A DNA stretch of 60,744 nt from NCBI GenBank assembly GCA_021325635.1, contig JAJPGV010000034.1, positions 1-60,744 of the forward strand, in the 5' to 3' direction. The translations under genes and the position numbers were made by a program. Of this stretch, positions 41,554 to 50,734 are shown piece after piece. Under the pieces are notes generated by a model. The model did not search any database, was not told the origin of the DNA, and was given only the letters and a program-made list of their open reading frames with translations. Numbering within the stretch: position 1 is the first letter of the stretch; each line of letters begins with the position of its first letter. The DNA is from Chloroflexota bacterium. Lineage in GTDB: Bacteria; Chloroflexota; JAJPGV01.

Positions 41554-44500
41554 TCAGGCGTTCCGCGGCACTTCGTAGATGGTCACGCCGTCCCGGTCAT
41601 AGACCGTCTTGAGCGGCGAGCCGCCGACTCCGAACTTTGCCAGCCCGGCGGCGGGGTAGATCTCGCGTTCGAAGTCACCCACGTACACGTACTTCACGTC
41701 GTAGCGCTGCAGCAGCGGCATGACGGCCGCGAGCGATTGGTTGCTGTAGATGGCTGTCACGTCTGCCGCTCGCCTCTGAATCTCCTGGTCGCCAAAGAGT
41801 GCGCGCTGCTGGATCTCATGCCAGTCCCAGCCCAGCACCGTGGGTAGGCCGGTGTAGATCGACACGCGTGATGCCCAGGTGTACAGCTTCCCGCGTCCCT
41901 CGAGCACCACGGGCGATCCGGCGATGTTGTCCTGCATCCAGGTGATGGCCTCGTAGTCAGGCTTCAAGGGAATGGGCTTTTGATCCTGCCAGGTGGAAAC
42001 GGCCATATATGCCTCGCCGTCGTCAGTCAGCGGCAGCGGCGCAAACCGGTCGTGGGCGCGGGCGATACCGGCGGCGAAGGGGTAGCTGAGACCGGACAGC
42101 AGCAGCAGCGCCGCCGCCCAGCCGGCCGCCCGACGGTACGGCAAGCGCCAGGTCAGGATCCGAGGCAGCAGGTCGCAGGCAATCAGGGCCGCGCCAACGG
42201 CCCACAGTACCCACACCTCGAAATCGAGCTTGAACACAGTGTTCATGCGACCGACGTCGCCGGTGAGCACCACGAACTCGGTGGCCAGGCTCAGGCACAG
42301 GCCCAGGCCGATCAGCAGACAGGCCACCCGGCGCAGCACGCTCATGTGTGAGCCGAAGAGGCAGGCCGCGGTGAGGCCGATCAGCAACAGCAGCAGGGCC
42401 GGCACCCACAGCTTGAGCAGGACCAGGGCCAGCAGGAGCAGGAGGAACAGCGCGGTGGCGTCGATGGCATACCAGATAAGCTGGCGGGCGCCGGCCGTCG
42501 TCTGTGTTTGGGCCACCCGTCTCAAGACGGTGCCCGGCCGGTTCAGGTGGTTGAACAGCAGACGCAGGATACGGCCAACCGGCACTTGACCGCGGTTGTC
42601 CAACACCGTGTACAGCAGAAAGGTGGCGATCCCCGCCAGGAAGATGCCGTGCACGACGAGGTACGGGCCCAGATGCGTCCGAGCGCCCGTCCAGGGACTC
42701 AAGGACGAGTACAGTGTCGTGAAGTACCGCGAGTAGGGGTAGAAGAAGAGGCTGGCAAGCGCTGCCACCAGCGCCAGCTTCACAACGCTTCTCAGCACCC
42801 CGGCCCACTCGAGGCGGCCGTGACGGGTGACGTCCGCCAGCAGGAGCAGCGCTCCGCTCAACAGCAGATAGCTGGGGTAGTCCCACGTATTGGTCGGCTT
42901 CAGCGCCCCAACCACGAGCCCCAGCAGCAGCAGCCCGGCCAGCTCTTGAGTGGAGGTGACACGGAGCAGCCAGTCCCGGCTGGTGTTGTCCGAATGACGG
43001 TTGGCAGCGTCGAGCACGATCGCCACACCGATACCAATGGCAAGCAGCGTGTAGGGCAGAGCAATGGCGTGAGCGTGCAGATCGCCATATACGAAGGTGA
43101 AAAACGGAAATTCGTTGATGACGTCGGGGATCTCGCGCGTCGCGTTCCAGTACCACCACTCGATGCGGAAGGGAAAGCCGTGGCCGGCGGCGAGCTGGCG
43201 CAGCCCGGCGATGGTGGTCAGGACGCCTTGCAGTCCGGGAATGTCGGTGTGCAGCGTGTTGCCGGCCAGGGTTTGCAGTCCCTGGAACATGAGCGCCACT
43301 TCGCCGAAATTGCCAAACAGGCCTACGAGCACCACCGCCAGCAGCCCGCCCGCAATGGGAAGCCGGAACGCGGCCTGCACGCCCGCCGCGGGAGGATCCG
43401 CCTCGGGGCCGGCTGAGCGGCGCGTCCACCAGGATCCCGCGGCTGCCACCAGGCTGGCGACGATGGTGAACGCGGCCAGGCAGGAAAACGCCGGCAGGAT
43501 CGGCACTGCCAGGTTGTAGGCCACCGCGGGCACGATGCCGAGCAGCTTGATCAGGGTCCCTACGATCACGAAGCCGAAGTAGTAGTAGTTGATGTAGCCG
43601 CCGGCAAACCAGGGGTCGTAGGGTGGGAAGTAGGTCGTCTTGAGCGTGGCATTCAGGAAGGCGAAGTCCATCGGCTTCTCGCCGCCCATGGCCGGGTGCC
43701 ACAGGTCCGGATTGCTGGCGCGGATGAGGAAGAACAGGCCGAAGAGCGCCAGGAACAGCAGCTCTCCGCCGAGCAAGCGCCGCCAATGTGACTTGACGTA
43801 ACTATCGATTGCCTCGCGCTGCGCCCAATAAGCGAAGGTGCCCGAAGCCAGCAGCAGCAGGCTCACGGCCATGATTTCGGCCCGGTCGTACGTCGCCAAG
43901 TGCAGGCTTGGTGGCAGCCAGCTCAGATAGGCCAGCAGCAGCATTCCGGCCGGCTTAGCCAGCAGCCAGCCGCCGTCGTACAGCGGCCTCAGCGCCAGGA
44001 ACAGCAGGGGGAAGACGAGCGCCCCCAGTGCCTCAATCGCAATCCACCAGGCGATCGGCGGCAGCTTATTGGCCAGGCTTCCCCGATCGAATAACTGCGA
44101 CCACGTGCCGCCGGCCCGGTCCGCCTCGCTGTCGGCCGCTGACAGCACGAGCCGGGTGTTGTTCAGGCTGGCTTGCTTGGGGTTGAGGTGCTGAACGTCG
44201 TCGAAGGGTGCTGACGAGAGCAGTGAGTGAACCTTGTCCGGTGAAAAATCGGCGGTCTTGCGGAAGATCGACACCTTGGGGTGGTCGTAGACGGTAAACG
44301 CCTCGTCTGGCTGAAGCTGGGCCCACAGTCCCTGCAGCCCCATCACACGGTCGTCGTTGATCGGAATACCGAAGAGCGATGGATATGAGCTCTCGGTGTG
44401 AACCAGCTCGAAGCCCAGCTGGCCGGAAAAGAGCAGGTCGTAGTACTGGATGGTTATCGGGTAGCGCTGCGGAATACGCGGGATCGAGCCATACAGCCTG

Positions 44501-46332
44501 TTGCTGCTCATGACCACGTAGTCAGACTGTGAGAGGACGCTGACGATCATGCCGATCTTGGCAACGTTGTCGTCGTCATAAAGATTGAGCGTCTGATGCC
44601 GGAACACGCCGGCCTGCCGCGCCGGCCCTGTCAGGTTCAAGGGCAGCGAATCGTCCCAGTGCTCGCTGGCAATGGTGGCGTTGGGAGCGATGTTGTCGTA
44701 CATCCAGGCGCTGGCGGCAACGCGGGTGTTCGGCCGGGCGTAGATCCGCGAGAAGGCGAAAGCGTTCAGCAACGTCGCCGCGACCACGAAGGCGCCCAAC
44801 GCCAGGCCCCAGTTCAAGCGGAATGAGGCTCGTGTCATGCCGGCGGTAGCCGGTGCATGGGGACCGAGCACGACGCGCTGCCGGTGGCTGTCGTACCAGC
44901 TGATAACCAGCCAGGCGCCGAGCAGGGCCAGGAATGGGTACAGCTGGTAGAAGTAGCGCATGGTCTTCGACTGCTGGAGACCGAGGTACAGCAGGTTGGA
45001 GACAATCCAGACGACGGGCAGCAGATGGACGATCCGCTTCCTTACGACGAGCTGGAAGCTGGCGGCACTGAGTCCCGCGAAACCGAGGATGCCCAAGGGC
45101 CAGCCCATGCCCCACAGCACGATGTCCTTGACTGGGAACAGGATGGGCGTGGTATGAGCCCATTGCAGCAAGAAGGGGACGTCGGCTACGCCGCTGATAA
45201 AGGCCTTCTGCTGGGCCTCATCGAGCACCCACTTCTGGGACAGGCCCAGCACTCCCTGGAACGCATAGGGTTGCAGCAGCCGAAAGGCCAACACGGCGCC
45301 GGCCATGGTGAGCATGAACAGCAGTCCCCCGTGAAAGAGGCCCCCAGGTCGCCAGAACGGCCATCCGTCCTGCGGAACGTCCTGCGCGGTGATGCGTCTT
45401 TCGCCAACACCGTGAGCCCGGACACGTGCGGCGTCCGGTAGTCCGCTGCCGCCGGCCCGAGGTCCAATTGGCACGTCCCCTACAGCCCCAAGCGACTGGG
45501 CCGACTGCATGGCAAAGCTGAGCCTACCGCTGGGGAACACCGAGGGCATCATCATTGGCCGCTGCAGCAGGGAGGGACTGGCTGGCTGTGGAGCCGGCTC
45601 GATCTCTAAGCGATCTCCGCTGTTGAACGTCGGTCGATCGGCATGGCTGCCCCAGAAACGCGACAGGTACACGACAATGGCGCAGGCCATAGCCAGCGGC
45701 ACCAGTGCGATCGAAAGCTTGCAAGCCAGCGCCAGGCCGAAGGCAAGGCCCATGCCGAGCACGTTCGACCAGCTGCCGCCAGTGGCGAGGCGCGCCGTGA
45801 ACAAAAAACTCAGCATCAGGAAGAAGACCGTGAAGGTGTCCACGGCCATGAAATGCGACAGCTGGATGCCCAAGACGCTCAGAGCCAGGAACGCCGACGC
45901 CAGCAGGCCGATCCGAACGTCGTACATACGCCGTCCGACGAAAAACAGCAGCAGCACGCTGCCTACGTCCGACAGCGCGGACAGCACGCGGCCCACGAGG
46001 ACGATCTGGTCGTAGTTGTCGCGATGCAGGAGCGTGCCCGCCGCCTTCAGCAGGAACAGCGGGAGGGTGCCGTACACGAAGTTGTCGAACTTGCGGTTAT
46101 AGGGGTTGAGAGGCGATTTGGCGCTGTCGAAATACTGCCCAAGGCTGCTCGGCCAGCTGATGCCGGTGTCAACCATCACGATGAACCGCTCGTCGGGATG
46201 CAGGTGCTGGCCCGAGTCCCAGTTGACGTTGTACAGGCGGAATGCCGCCGCCAGCACCAGGATGAGGCCAAGCGCAACGGCCACGACGGATGGCCGGAGC
46301 CGCATTACTCGCGGTCGATCGTTCGCCTGCAT
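41554..46332 (-). CDS. Giant GT39-DUF2298 (Chlor_Arch_YYY) fusion membrane protein
   Basis: A 1592-residue protein. Residues 1 to about 540 form a PMT-type transferase: helix 1 at 14-32, then the acidic loop HLHPDERF (Asp47-Glu48), and more helices, interrupted by a soluble, low-complexity insert at about 230-330. A soluble periplasmic part (about 560-760) follows. From about 770 to the end is DUF2298: NPDLWHPAMGGEKPMDFAFL, the name-giving YYY at 916-918 in YINYYYFG, INEFPFFTFVYGDLHAHAIA near 1083, and GRMNTVFKLDFEVW. The C-terminus (about 1470-1592) is soluble, with AITWMQDNI and VKYVYVGDFE. The family is thought to handle membrane glycan transfer; the exact reaction is unknown. More than 20 helices are likely. 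It converges with the NHL gene. Confidence 0.88.
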   Translation of the reverse strand: MQANDRPRVMRLRPSVVAVALGLILVLAAAFRLYNVNWDSGQHLHPDERFIVMVDTGISWPSSLGQYFDSAKSPLNPYNRKFDNFVYGTLPLFLLKAAGTLLHRDNYDQIVLVGRVLSALSDVGSVLLLFFVGRRMYDVRIGLLASAFLALSVLGIQLSHFMAVDTFTVFFLMLSFLFTARLATGGSWSNVLGMGLAFGLALACKLSIALVPLAMACAIVVYLSRFWGSHADRPTFNSGDRLEIEPAPQPASPSLLQRPMMMPSVFPSGRLSFAMQSAQSLGAVGDVPIGPRAGGSGLPDAARVRAHGVGERRITAQDVPQDGWPFWRPGGLFHGGLLFMLTMAGAVLAFRLLQPYAFQGVLGLSQKWVLDEAQQKAFISGVADVPFLLQWAHTTPILFPVKDIVLWGMGWPLGILGFAGLSAASFQLVVRKRIVHLLPVVWIVSNLLYLGLQQSKTMRYFYQLYPFLALLGAWLVISWYDSHRQRVVLGPHAPATAGMTRASFRLNWGLALGAFVVAATLLNAFAFSRIYARPNTRVAASAWMYDNIAPNATIASEHWDDSLPLNLTGPARQAGVFRHQTLNLYDDDNVAKIGMIVSVLSQSDYVVMSSNRLYGSIPRIPQRYPITIQYYDLLFSGQLGFELVHTESSYPSLFGIPINDDRVMGLQGLWAQLQPDEAFTVYDHPKVSIFRKTADFSPDKVHSLLSSAPFDDVQHLNPKQASLNNTRLVLSAADSEADRAGGTWSQLFDRGSLANKLPPIAWWIAIEALGALVFPLLFLALRPLYDGGWLLAKPAGMLLLAYLSWLPPSLHLATYDRAEIMAVSLLLLASGTFAYWAQREAIDSYVKSHWRRLLGGELLFLALFGLFFLIRASNPDLWHPAMGGEKPMDFAFLNATLKTTYFPPYDPWFAGGYINYYYFGFVIVGTLIKLLGIVPAVAYNLAVPILPAFSCLAAFTIVASLVAAAGSWWTRRSAGPEADPPAAGVQAAFRLPIAGGLLAVVLVGLFGNFGEVALMFQGLQTLAGNTLHTDIPGLQGVLTTIAGLRQLAAGHGFPFRIEWWYWNATREIPDVINEFPFFTFVYGDLHAHAIALPYTLLAIGIGVAIVLDAANRHSDNTSRDWLLRVTSTQELAGLLLLGLVVGALKPTNTWDYPSYLLLSGALLLLADVTRHGRLEWAGVLRSVVKLALVAALASLFFYPYSRYFTTLYSSLSPWTGARTHLGPYLVVHGIFLAGIATFLLYTVLDNRGQVPVGRILRLLFNHLNRPGTVLRRVAQTQTTAGARQLIWYAIDATALFLLLLLALVLLKLWVPALLLLLIGLTAACLFGSHMSVLRRVACLLIGLGLCLSLATEFVVLTGDVGRMNTVFKLDFEVWVLWAVGAALIACDLLPRILTWRLPYRRAAGWAAALLLLSGLSYPFAAGIARAHDRFAPLPLTDDGEAYMAVSTWQDQKPIPLKPDYEAITWMQDNIAGSPVVLEGRGKLYTWASRVSIYTGLPTVLGWDWHEIQQRALFGDQEIQRRAADVTAIYSNQSLAAVMPLLQRYDVKYVYVGDFEREIYPAAGLAKFGVGGSPLKTVYDRDGVTIYEVPRNA

Positions 46333-46423
46333 GAGTAGCTGTCTTATCGTAGTGCCATCGCCCGGCTCGAGCCAGGAGGCATAGCCTGCAAGGACCTACG
46401 GGTGGTCCGGCGGGCTTGGATGC

Positions 46424-47437
46424 TTAGGCGACCGGGTTTTCGGAGCTTGGGTGGGCCGGCGAACGCCGCGGACGCTTCCGTGTAGCGGACGAATCCGGCT
46501 GCGCTGCCGGCTCAGCCTTCACCGTGGACGCCTCGGCGGCAGCCACCTCCGGCTGCTCGTCGTTGGTGGCCGCGGCAGTGTTCGTCTGCGGCGCGTCGGC
46601 CGCTGGCTGGGGCGCCGCCTGCAGGCGCTCGTAGCGGCGCAGCAGGTAGGCCATCAGCGGCAGCGTTGCGATCATCACACCCAGCGAGGTGAGCTGAGCC
46701 TGTTTGAGGTCCAGGATGGTGATGGGATTGTCGCGCAGGTAGAAGATGCCGAACTGGCCAAGGCCATAGAGCAGGGCGTACAGCGCGAACAGCATCCCCG
46801 GGATCTTGATGCGCGTGCGCAGGAACCACAGGCTGCCGAACAGCGCCAGCGCAAAGAGCAGCTCGTACAGCGAGGCCGGCTGAAAGGCGGTCACATGGTC
46901 TGGCGCCAGCGAATTGGGGTTCGGATAGGCAATGGCCCACGGCAAATCGGACGGGTAGCCTACGATGTCTCCGTTCACCACGTTGCCCAGCCGGCCGAAG
47001 ACCTGTCCCAGGGGGAGGAACACGGCCACCATGTCCAGCAGAGGCCAGAAGAGCGCCTGCCCGTGCTTGGACCAGTGGCAGTAGCCCAACACGGTCAAGA
47101 ACACGGCGAACACCATCCCGTAGAAGGCCATGCCGCCTTCCCAGGTCGCCAGGATCTGGCCGGGATGGTCCACGTAGTACATGAATCCGCCCGGCTGGTC
47201 GGCCTGGATGACGTAGTACAGGCGGCCGCCGATCACGCCAAAAATGACGCACCATACCGCCAGGTTGAACACCAGGTCCTCGCTGATGCCCTTGCGCGCG
47301 CATTCACGCCTCGCCAGCGGCACGTTGGCCAGGATGCCAAGAGCGATGAAGAGGCCGTACCAGTGGATGGCGAGTCCGCCGAGACGAAAGATGATCGGAT
47401 CCAGCGGCATGCTGATGACGGCAAAGAGCGGCTGCAC
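46424..47437 (-). CDS. lgt: Prolipoprotein diacylglyceryl transferase
   Basis: Lgt attaches diacylglycerol to the lipobox Cys of prolipoproteins, in the membrane. The 337-residue protein shows IIFRLGGLAIHWYGLFIALG, GGRLYYVI, the Lgt signature around FGRLGNVVNGDIVG (R149, N152, N155) and a YGLGQFGIFYLRD end. Two positions are unusual: the loop usually reading F-H-G-G has FYGM (Tyr107 where E. coli has the essential His103), and the signature Glu is Asp157. A disordered Ala/Pro/Lys tail (about 275-337) follows. The start is GTG at 47437; an ATG nine codons later is possible. Lipoproteins such as CtaC would be its substrates. Confidence 0.88.
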   Translation of the reverse strand: MQPLFAVISMPLDPIIFRLGGLAIHWYGLFIALGILANVPLARRECARKGISEDLVFNLAVWCVIFGVIGGRLYYVIQADQPGGFMYYVDHPGQILATWEGGMAFYGMVFAVFLTVLGYCHWSKHGQALFWPLLDMVAVFLPLGQVFGRLGNVVNGDIVGYPSDLPWAIAYPNPNSLAPDHVTAFQPASLYELLFALALFGSLWFLRTRIKIPGMLFALYALLYGLGQFGIFYLRDNPITILDLKQAQLTSLGVMIATLPLMAYLLRRYERLQAAPQPAADAPQTNTAAATNDEQPEVAAAEASTVKAEPAAQPDSSATRKRPRRSPAHPSSENPVA

Positions 47438-47518
47438 GGCCCAACTATAACGGCACGGCCCCGGACGCTCCGAGCATGCAGCCGGGGTGCGGCGGCCTGC
47501 GGTCAGGCGCCGGCAAGC

Positions 47519-49357
47519 TTACTCGACGGTAACGGATTTGGCGAGGTTGCGAGGCTGGTCGACGTCACAGCCGCGGCGCAGCGCGATGTGGTACGACAGC
47601 AGCTGCAGCGGGATCACGTTCAGCATGGGCTGCAGCAGGGGTGAAGTTCGGGGCACGAACAGCGCGTGGTCGGAGCGCTGCGCCAGGGCATCGTCGCCGT
47701 CGTTGCCCACGGCGATAACGATGCCGTCGCGCGCTCTGACCTGCTCTATCTGACTGATCATCTTGTCGTAGACGTGATCCTGGGTGGCAATTGTGACCAC
47801 CGGCATGTTCTCGTCGATGAGAGCAATGGGCCCATGCTTCATCTCGCCGGCCGGATAGCCCTCCGCGTGGATGTAGGAGATCTCTTTCAGCTTGAGCGCG
47901 CCTTCGAGGGCGATGGGGTAGTTCACCCCGCGGCCCAGGAAGAGGAAGTCGTGCTTTTTGAAGAAGGCCGCGGCCAGCCGCTCGTAGTCACCTGCCCTGG
48001 CCAGCAGATCGGCGATGAGCTCGGGCAGCCTCGCGAGCTCGTCCACCTGGGTGCGCGCTTCGGCGGACGACAGCGTGCCCCGGCGTGCGCCCAGGAAGAG
48101 GGCCAGCATGTGCAGGCAGGCCAGCTGTCCCAGGAAGCATTTGGTGGAGGCCACGCCAATCTCCGGCCCGCACTGGCTGAACAGCACTCCATTCGCGATC
48201 TGCGCCGCGCGGGATCCCGGCGTGTTGCAGATGGTCAGGGTCCTGAGGTTGCGCTCCAGCGCCTGCTCCATTGGCGCCAGGGTGTCGGCAGTCTCGCCGG
48301 ATTGGGTGATTGCCAGCACGGCGGTGCGTGGGCTGAGGAGCGGCTCTCTGTAGCGGAATTCGGAGCCATAGTCCACGTCCACGGGCAGCTTGGCCAGCGT
48401 CTCGATCAGGAACTTCCCGATGAGACCGGCGTGCCAGGCGGTTCCGCAGGCGACGATGGCGATGCGGTCAATGCCGGCAATGGCCTGGTCGTCGAGGTTC
48501 AGCTCGTCGAGATAGACCTCGGCATTCTCGAAGTTCACCCGGCCCTTGATGGTGTCCGTCAGCGCCTGGGCCTGCTCGTGGATCTCCTTCAGCATGTAGT
48601 GCTTGTAGCCGCCCTTGGCGGCGGCCACCGGATCCCACATGAACGTTTCGGGATCGCGCTGCACCGATGAGCCGTCGAGCCTGTACAGCTGCGCCCCATT
48701 GCGATCGACGACCGCCAGCTCGCGATTGCCCAGGAAGGACAGGCGTCGGGTGTACTCCATGATGGGCAGGCGGTCCGAAGCGACGAACATCTCGCCCTCT
48801 CCGAAGCCCAGCACGATGCCGCCGGCGTTGCCGAGCCGCGCGGCCACGATCTGATCGGGATAGCGGCGGCTGATGACCAGGATGGCGTTATGGCCCTCGA
48901 GTCGCAGGCACGCCAAACGGCAGGCCTCCACCAGGTTGGTGTGCTTCAGGTGCTCTTCTACCAGGTGGGCAATCACCTCGGTGTCGGTCTGGGATACGAA
49001 GGTGTGTCCCAGGTGCGCGAGCTCGTCCTTGAGGGCCAGGAAATTCTCGATGATGCCGTTGTGGATGACCACCAGCTCGCGATTGCAGTCGGACTGGGGA
49101 TGAGCGTTGATGCTGGTAACCCGGCCGTGCGTTGCCCAACGAGTGTGGCCGACCCCGATCCGGCCAGATAGGGGATCCCGCTGCAAGAGCGACTCCAGCT
49201 GTCCCAGCTTGCCAACCGATCGGCGGATGGGCATGTCGTCGCCGTCGATAACGGCTACGCCGGCCGAGTCGTAGCCCCGATACTCAAGACCGCGCAGACC
49301 CTGGAGAATGATGGGAACGGCCTCCCGCTCACCCACGTAGCCGATGATGCCGCACAT
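47519..49357 (-). CDS. glmS: Glutamine-fructose-6-phosphate aminotransferase
   Basis: GlmS makes glucosamine 6-phosphate for peptidoglycan and other amino sugars. The 612-residue protein starts MCGIIGYVG with the glutaminase nucleophile Cys2. It has GVGHTRWATHG and HNGIIENF in the glutaminase domain, the linker near residue 240, then two SIS domains with CGTAWHAGLI, SQSGETADTL, STKCFLGQLA and RGVNYPIALEGALKLKEISY. The terminus NLAKSVTVE carries the conserved catalytic tail. A small membrane protein gene is directly upstream. No glmS ribozyme is seen, since less than 200 bases precede it and they are coding. Confidence 0.96.
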   Translation of the reverse strand: MCGIIGYVGEREAVPIILQGLRGLEYRGYDSAGVAVIDGDDMPIRRSVGKLGQLESLLQRDPLSGRIGVGHTRWATHGRVTSINAHPQSDCNRELVVIHNGIIENFLALKDELAHLGHTFVSQTDTEVIAHLVEEHLKHTNLVEACRLACLRLEGHNAILVISRRYPDQIVAARLGNAGGIVLGFGEGEMFVASDRLPIMEYTRRLSFLGNRELAVVDRNGAQLYRLDGSSVQRDPETFMWDPVAAAKGGYKHYMLKEIHEQAQALTDTIKGRVNFENAEVYLDELNLDDQAIAGIDRIAIVACGTAWHAGLIGKFLIETLAKLPVDVDYGSEFRYREPLLSPRTAVLAITQSGETADTLAPMEQALERNLRTLTICNTPGSRAAQIANGVLFSQCGPEIGVASTKCFLGQLACLHMLALFLGARRGTLSSAEARTQVDELARLPELIADLLARAGDYERLAAAFFKKHDFLFLGRGVNYPIALEGALKLKEISYIHAEGYPAGEMKHGPIALIDENMPVVTIATQDHVYDKMISQIEQVRARDGIVIAVGNDGDDALAQRSDHALFVPRTSPLLQPMLNVIPLQLLSYHIALRRGCDVDQPRNLAKSVTVE

Positions 49358-49543
49358 CTACTTGCTCTTGCCGCGCTTGCGAATAAGGTTGAGGACAGGT
49401 TTGTAGAGATAGGAGAGACCGGCCACGGCGCCAGCGAACATGAAGATGAAAAAGGCTGTTTCCAACAGTCGCCACAGCCCGGCGCCGAAGACTATCGGGC
49501 GCCTCGCGTGCAGAGCTGGTGGCAGCGAGCGCTCACTGACCAT
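49358..49543 (-). CDS. Small single-helix membrane protein
   Basis: From the ATG at 49543 a 61-residue protein reads MVSERSLPPALHARRP, then a hydrophobic helix (about 27-47, ETAFFIFMFAGAVAGLSYLY), then a basic end RKRGKSK. A longer open frame upstream is antisense to the ligase gene and is not coding. Its stop touches the glmS ATG, so it is cotranscribed with glmS. I do not recognise it; the positive-inside tail predicts an N-out, C-in or short hairpin-like insertion. Confidence 0.55.
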   Translation of the reverse strand: MVSERSLPPALHARRPIVFGAGLWRLLETAFFIFMFAGAVAGLSYLYKPVLNLIRKRGKSK

Positions 49544-49657
49544 CAGTATAGGTAGCTCGCCGCAGGCGCTCGATGACTGGCCTGGGGGGACCAGACCAAT
49601 AGGCCAACGAATCGCTGGCTTATCGCGGCCCATCGACCGCGGCGTGCAGGGCAAGCG

Positions 49658-50704
49658 ATGAACCTGCCGGTGCTGCCTCCACTGGCGCCGATGCTGGCCA
49701 AGCTCGAAACGAGCATTCCGAGTGGAGATCCCTGGCTGTACGAGCCCAAATGGGATGGGTTCCGGGCCATCGTGTTTCGCGACGCGGCCGAGCTGGAGAT
49801 CGGCAGTCGCGACAAGCGGCCGCTGCAGCGCTACTTCCCGGAGCTGCTCCCCGTGCTGTGCGAAACGCTCCCGGAGCGGTGCGTGGTGGACGGGGAGATC
49901 ATTGTCGCCGGCCCGCGGGGCCTGGACTTCGACAGCCTGCAGCTGCGGCTGCATCCCGCGGAGTCCCGCATCAAGAGGCTGTCTCAGGAAATCCCGGCCA
50001 GCTTCGTCGCGTTCGACCTGCTGGCGCTTGACGATCGCGACCTGATGAGCGAGCCGTTCGCGCTGCGCCGCGGCCTGCTCGAAGAGCAGCTGTCCGGCGT
50101 GCGGACGGCCAGCTATGAGTTTCTCGGACAGGTCAGGTCAGAGAGACTCGAATCCTCAGTCCTGCTCACTCCGCAAACGGCTGATCCGGAGCAGGCCAGT
50201 CTGTGGTTTGCAGAGCTCGAAAAGCTGCGGCTGGAGGGCATCGTGGCCAAGCGTTCGGACCAGCCCTACGTGCCGGGCCAGCGAGTGATGGTCAAGGTGA
50301 AGCACCGGCGAAGTGTGGACTGCGTCGTGGGCGGGTACCGAAAGCACGTCAACGGCGGGCTCGGTGCGCTGCTGCTGGGGCTGTACGACACGTCCGGCGT
50401 GCTGCATTACGTGGGACATACGTCCAGCTTCTCGCGTCAGGAGGGCCAGGATCTGCTGCGCTTGCTGCAGCCGCTGGAGGGCCAGGAGAGCTTTGGCTGG
50501 GGACGGTCGCCCGGGGGCTTGAGCCGGTGGTCGGCGCTGCGGGGAACCCAGAGTGAATGGCTTTCGATTGCTCCCAAGCTGGTGTGCGAAGTGAGCTTCG
50601 ACTACCTGCAAGGAGATCGCTTTCGCCACGCCGCGCGCTTCGAGCGCTGGCGTTCGGATAAGGCTCCTGCCGAGTGCACCTTCGACCAGCTCGAGTCGCC
50701 GTAG
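49658..50704 (+). CDS. ATP-dependent DNA ligase, LigC/LigD-ligase type
   Basis: A 348-residue ligase with motif I EPKWDGFRAIV (the Lys adenylated by ATP), motif III SFVAFDLLAL, motif IV LRLEGIVAKRSDQPYVPG, and motif V VMVKVKHRRSVDCVVGGY. A C-terminal OB fold follows (LGALLLGLYD and VCEVSFDYLQGDRFRHAARF). There is no polymerase or phosphoesterase domain, so it resembles LigC or a stand-alone LigD ligase domain. With Ku at 19.4 kb it could perform end joining, though the genes are 30 kb apart. The start ATG at 49658 lies just after GCAAGCG and in front of PPLAPMLAKLE, the usual family beginning. Confidence 0.9.
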   Translation: MNLPVLPPLAPMLAKLETSIPSGDPWLYEPKWDGFRAIVFRDAAELEIGSRDKRPLQRYFPELLPVLCETLPERCVVDGEIIVAGPRGLDFDSLQLRLHPAESRIKRLSQEIPASFVAFDLLALDDRDLMSEPFALRRGLLEEQLSGVRTASYEFLGQVRSERLESSVLLTPQTADPEQASLWFAELEKLRLEGIVAKRSDQPYVPGQRVMVKVKHRRSVDCVVGGYRKHVNGGLGALLLGLYDTSGVLHYVGHTSSFSRQEGQDLLRLLQPLEGQESFGWGRSPGGLSRWSALRGTQSEWLSIAPKLVCEVSFDYLQGDRFRHAARFERWRSDKAPAECTFDQLESP

Positions 50705-50734
50705 CGGGCCGCCGTCAGCTTGCCGCCGAGGTGC

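Noticed and set aside
42023-43786. 587-residue minus-strand open frame within the DUF2298 gene
   Set aside because: Offset frame on the same strand as the real gene; no membrane helices, rich in Arg, Pro and Gly.
47487-47560. Possible tRNA after glmS, suggested by a tRNA-like translated string
   Set aside because: No cloverleaf can be drawn; the string is the reverse reading of the conserved GlmS C-terminus.
49358-49954. 198-residue version of the small protein upstream of glmS
   Set aside because: The first two thirds are antisense to the ligase gene; only the last 61 residues have a membrane helix and a fitting start.
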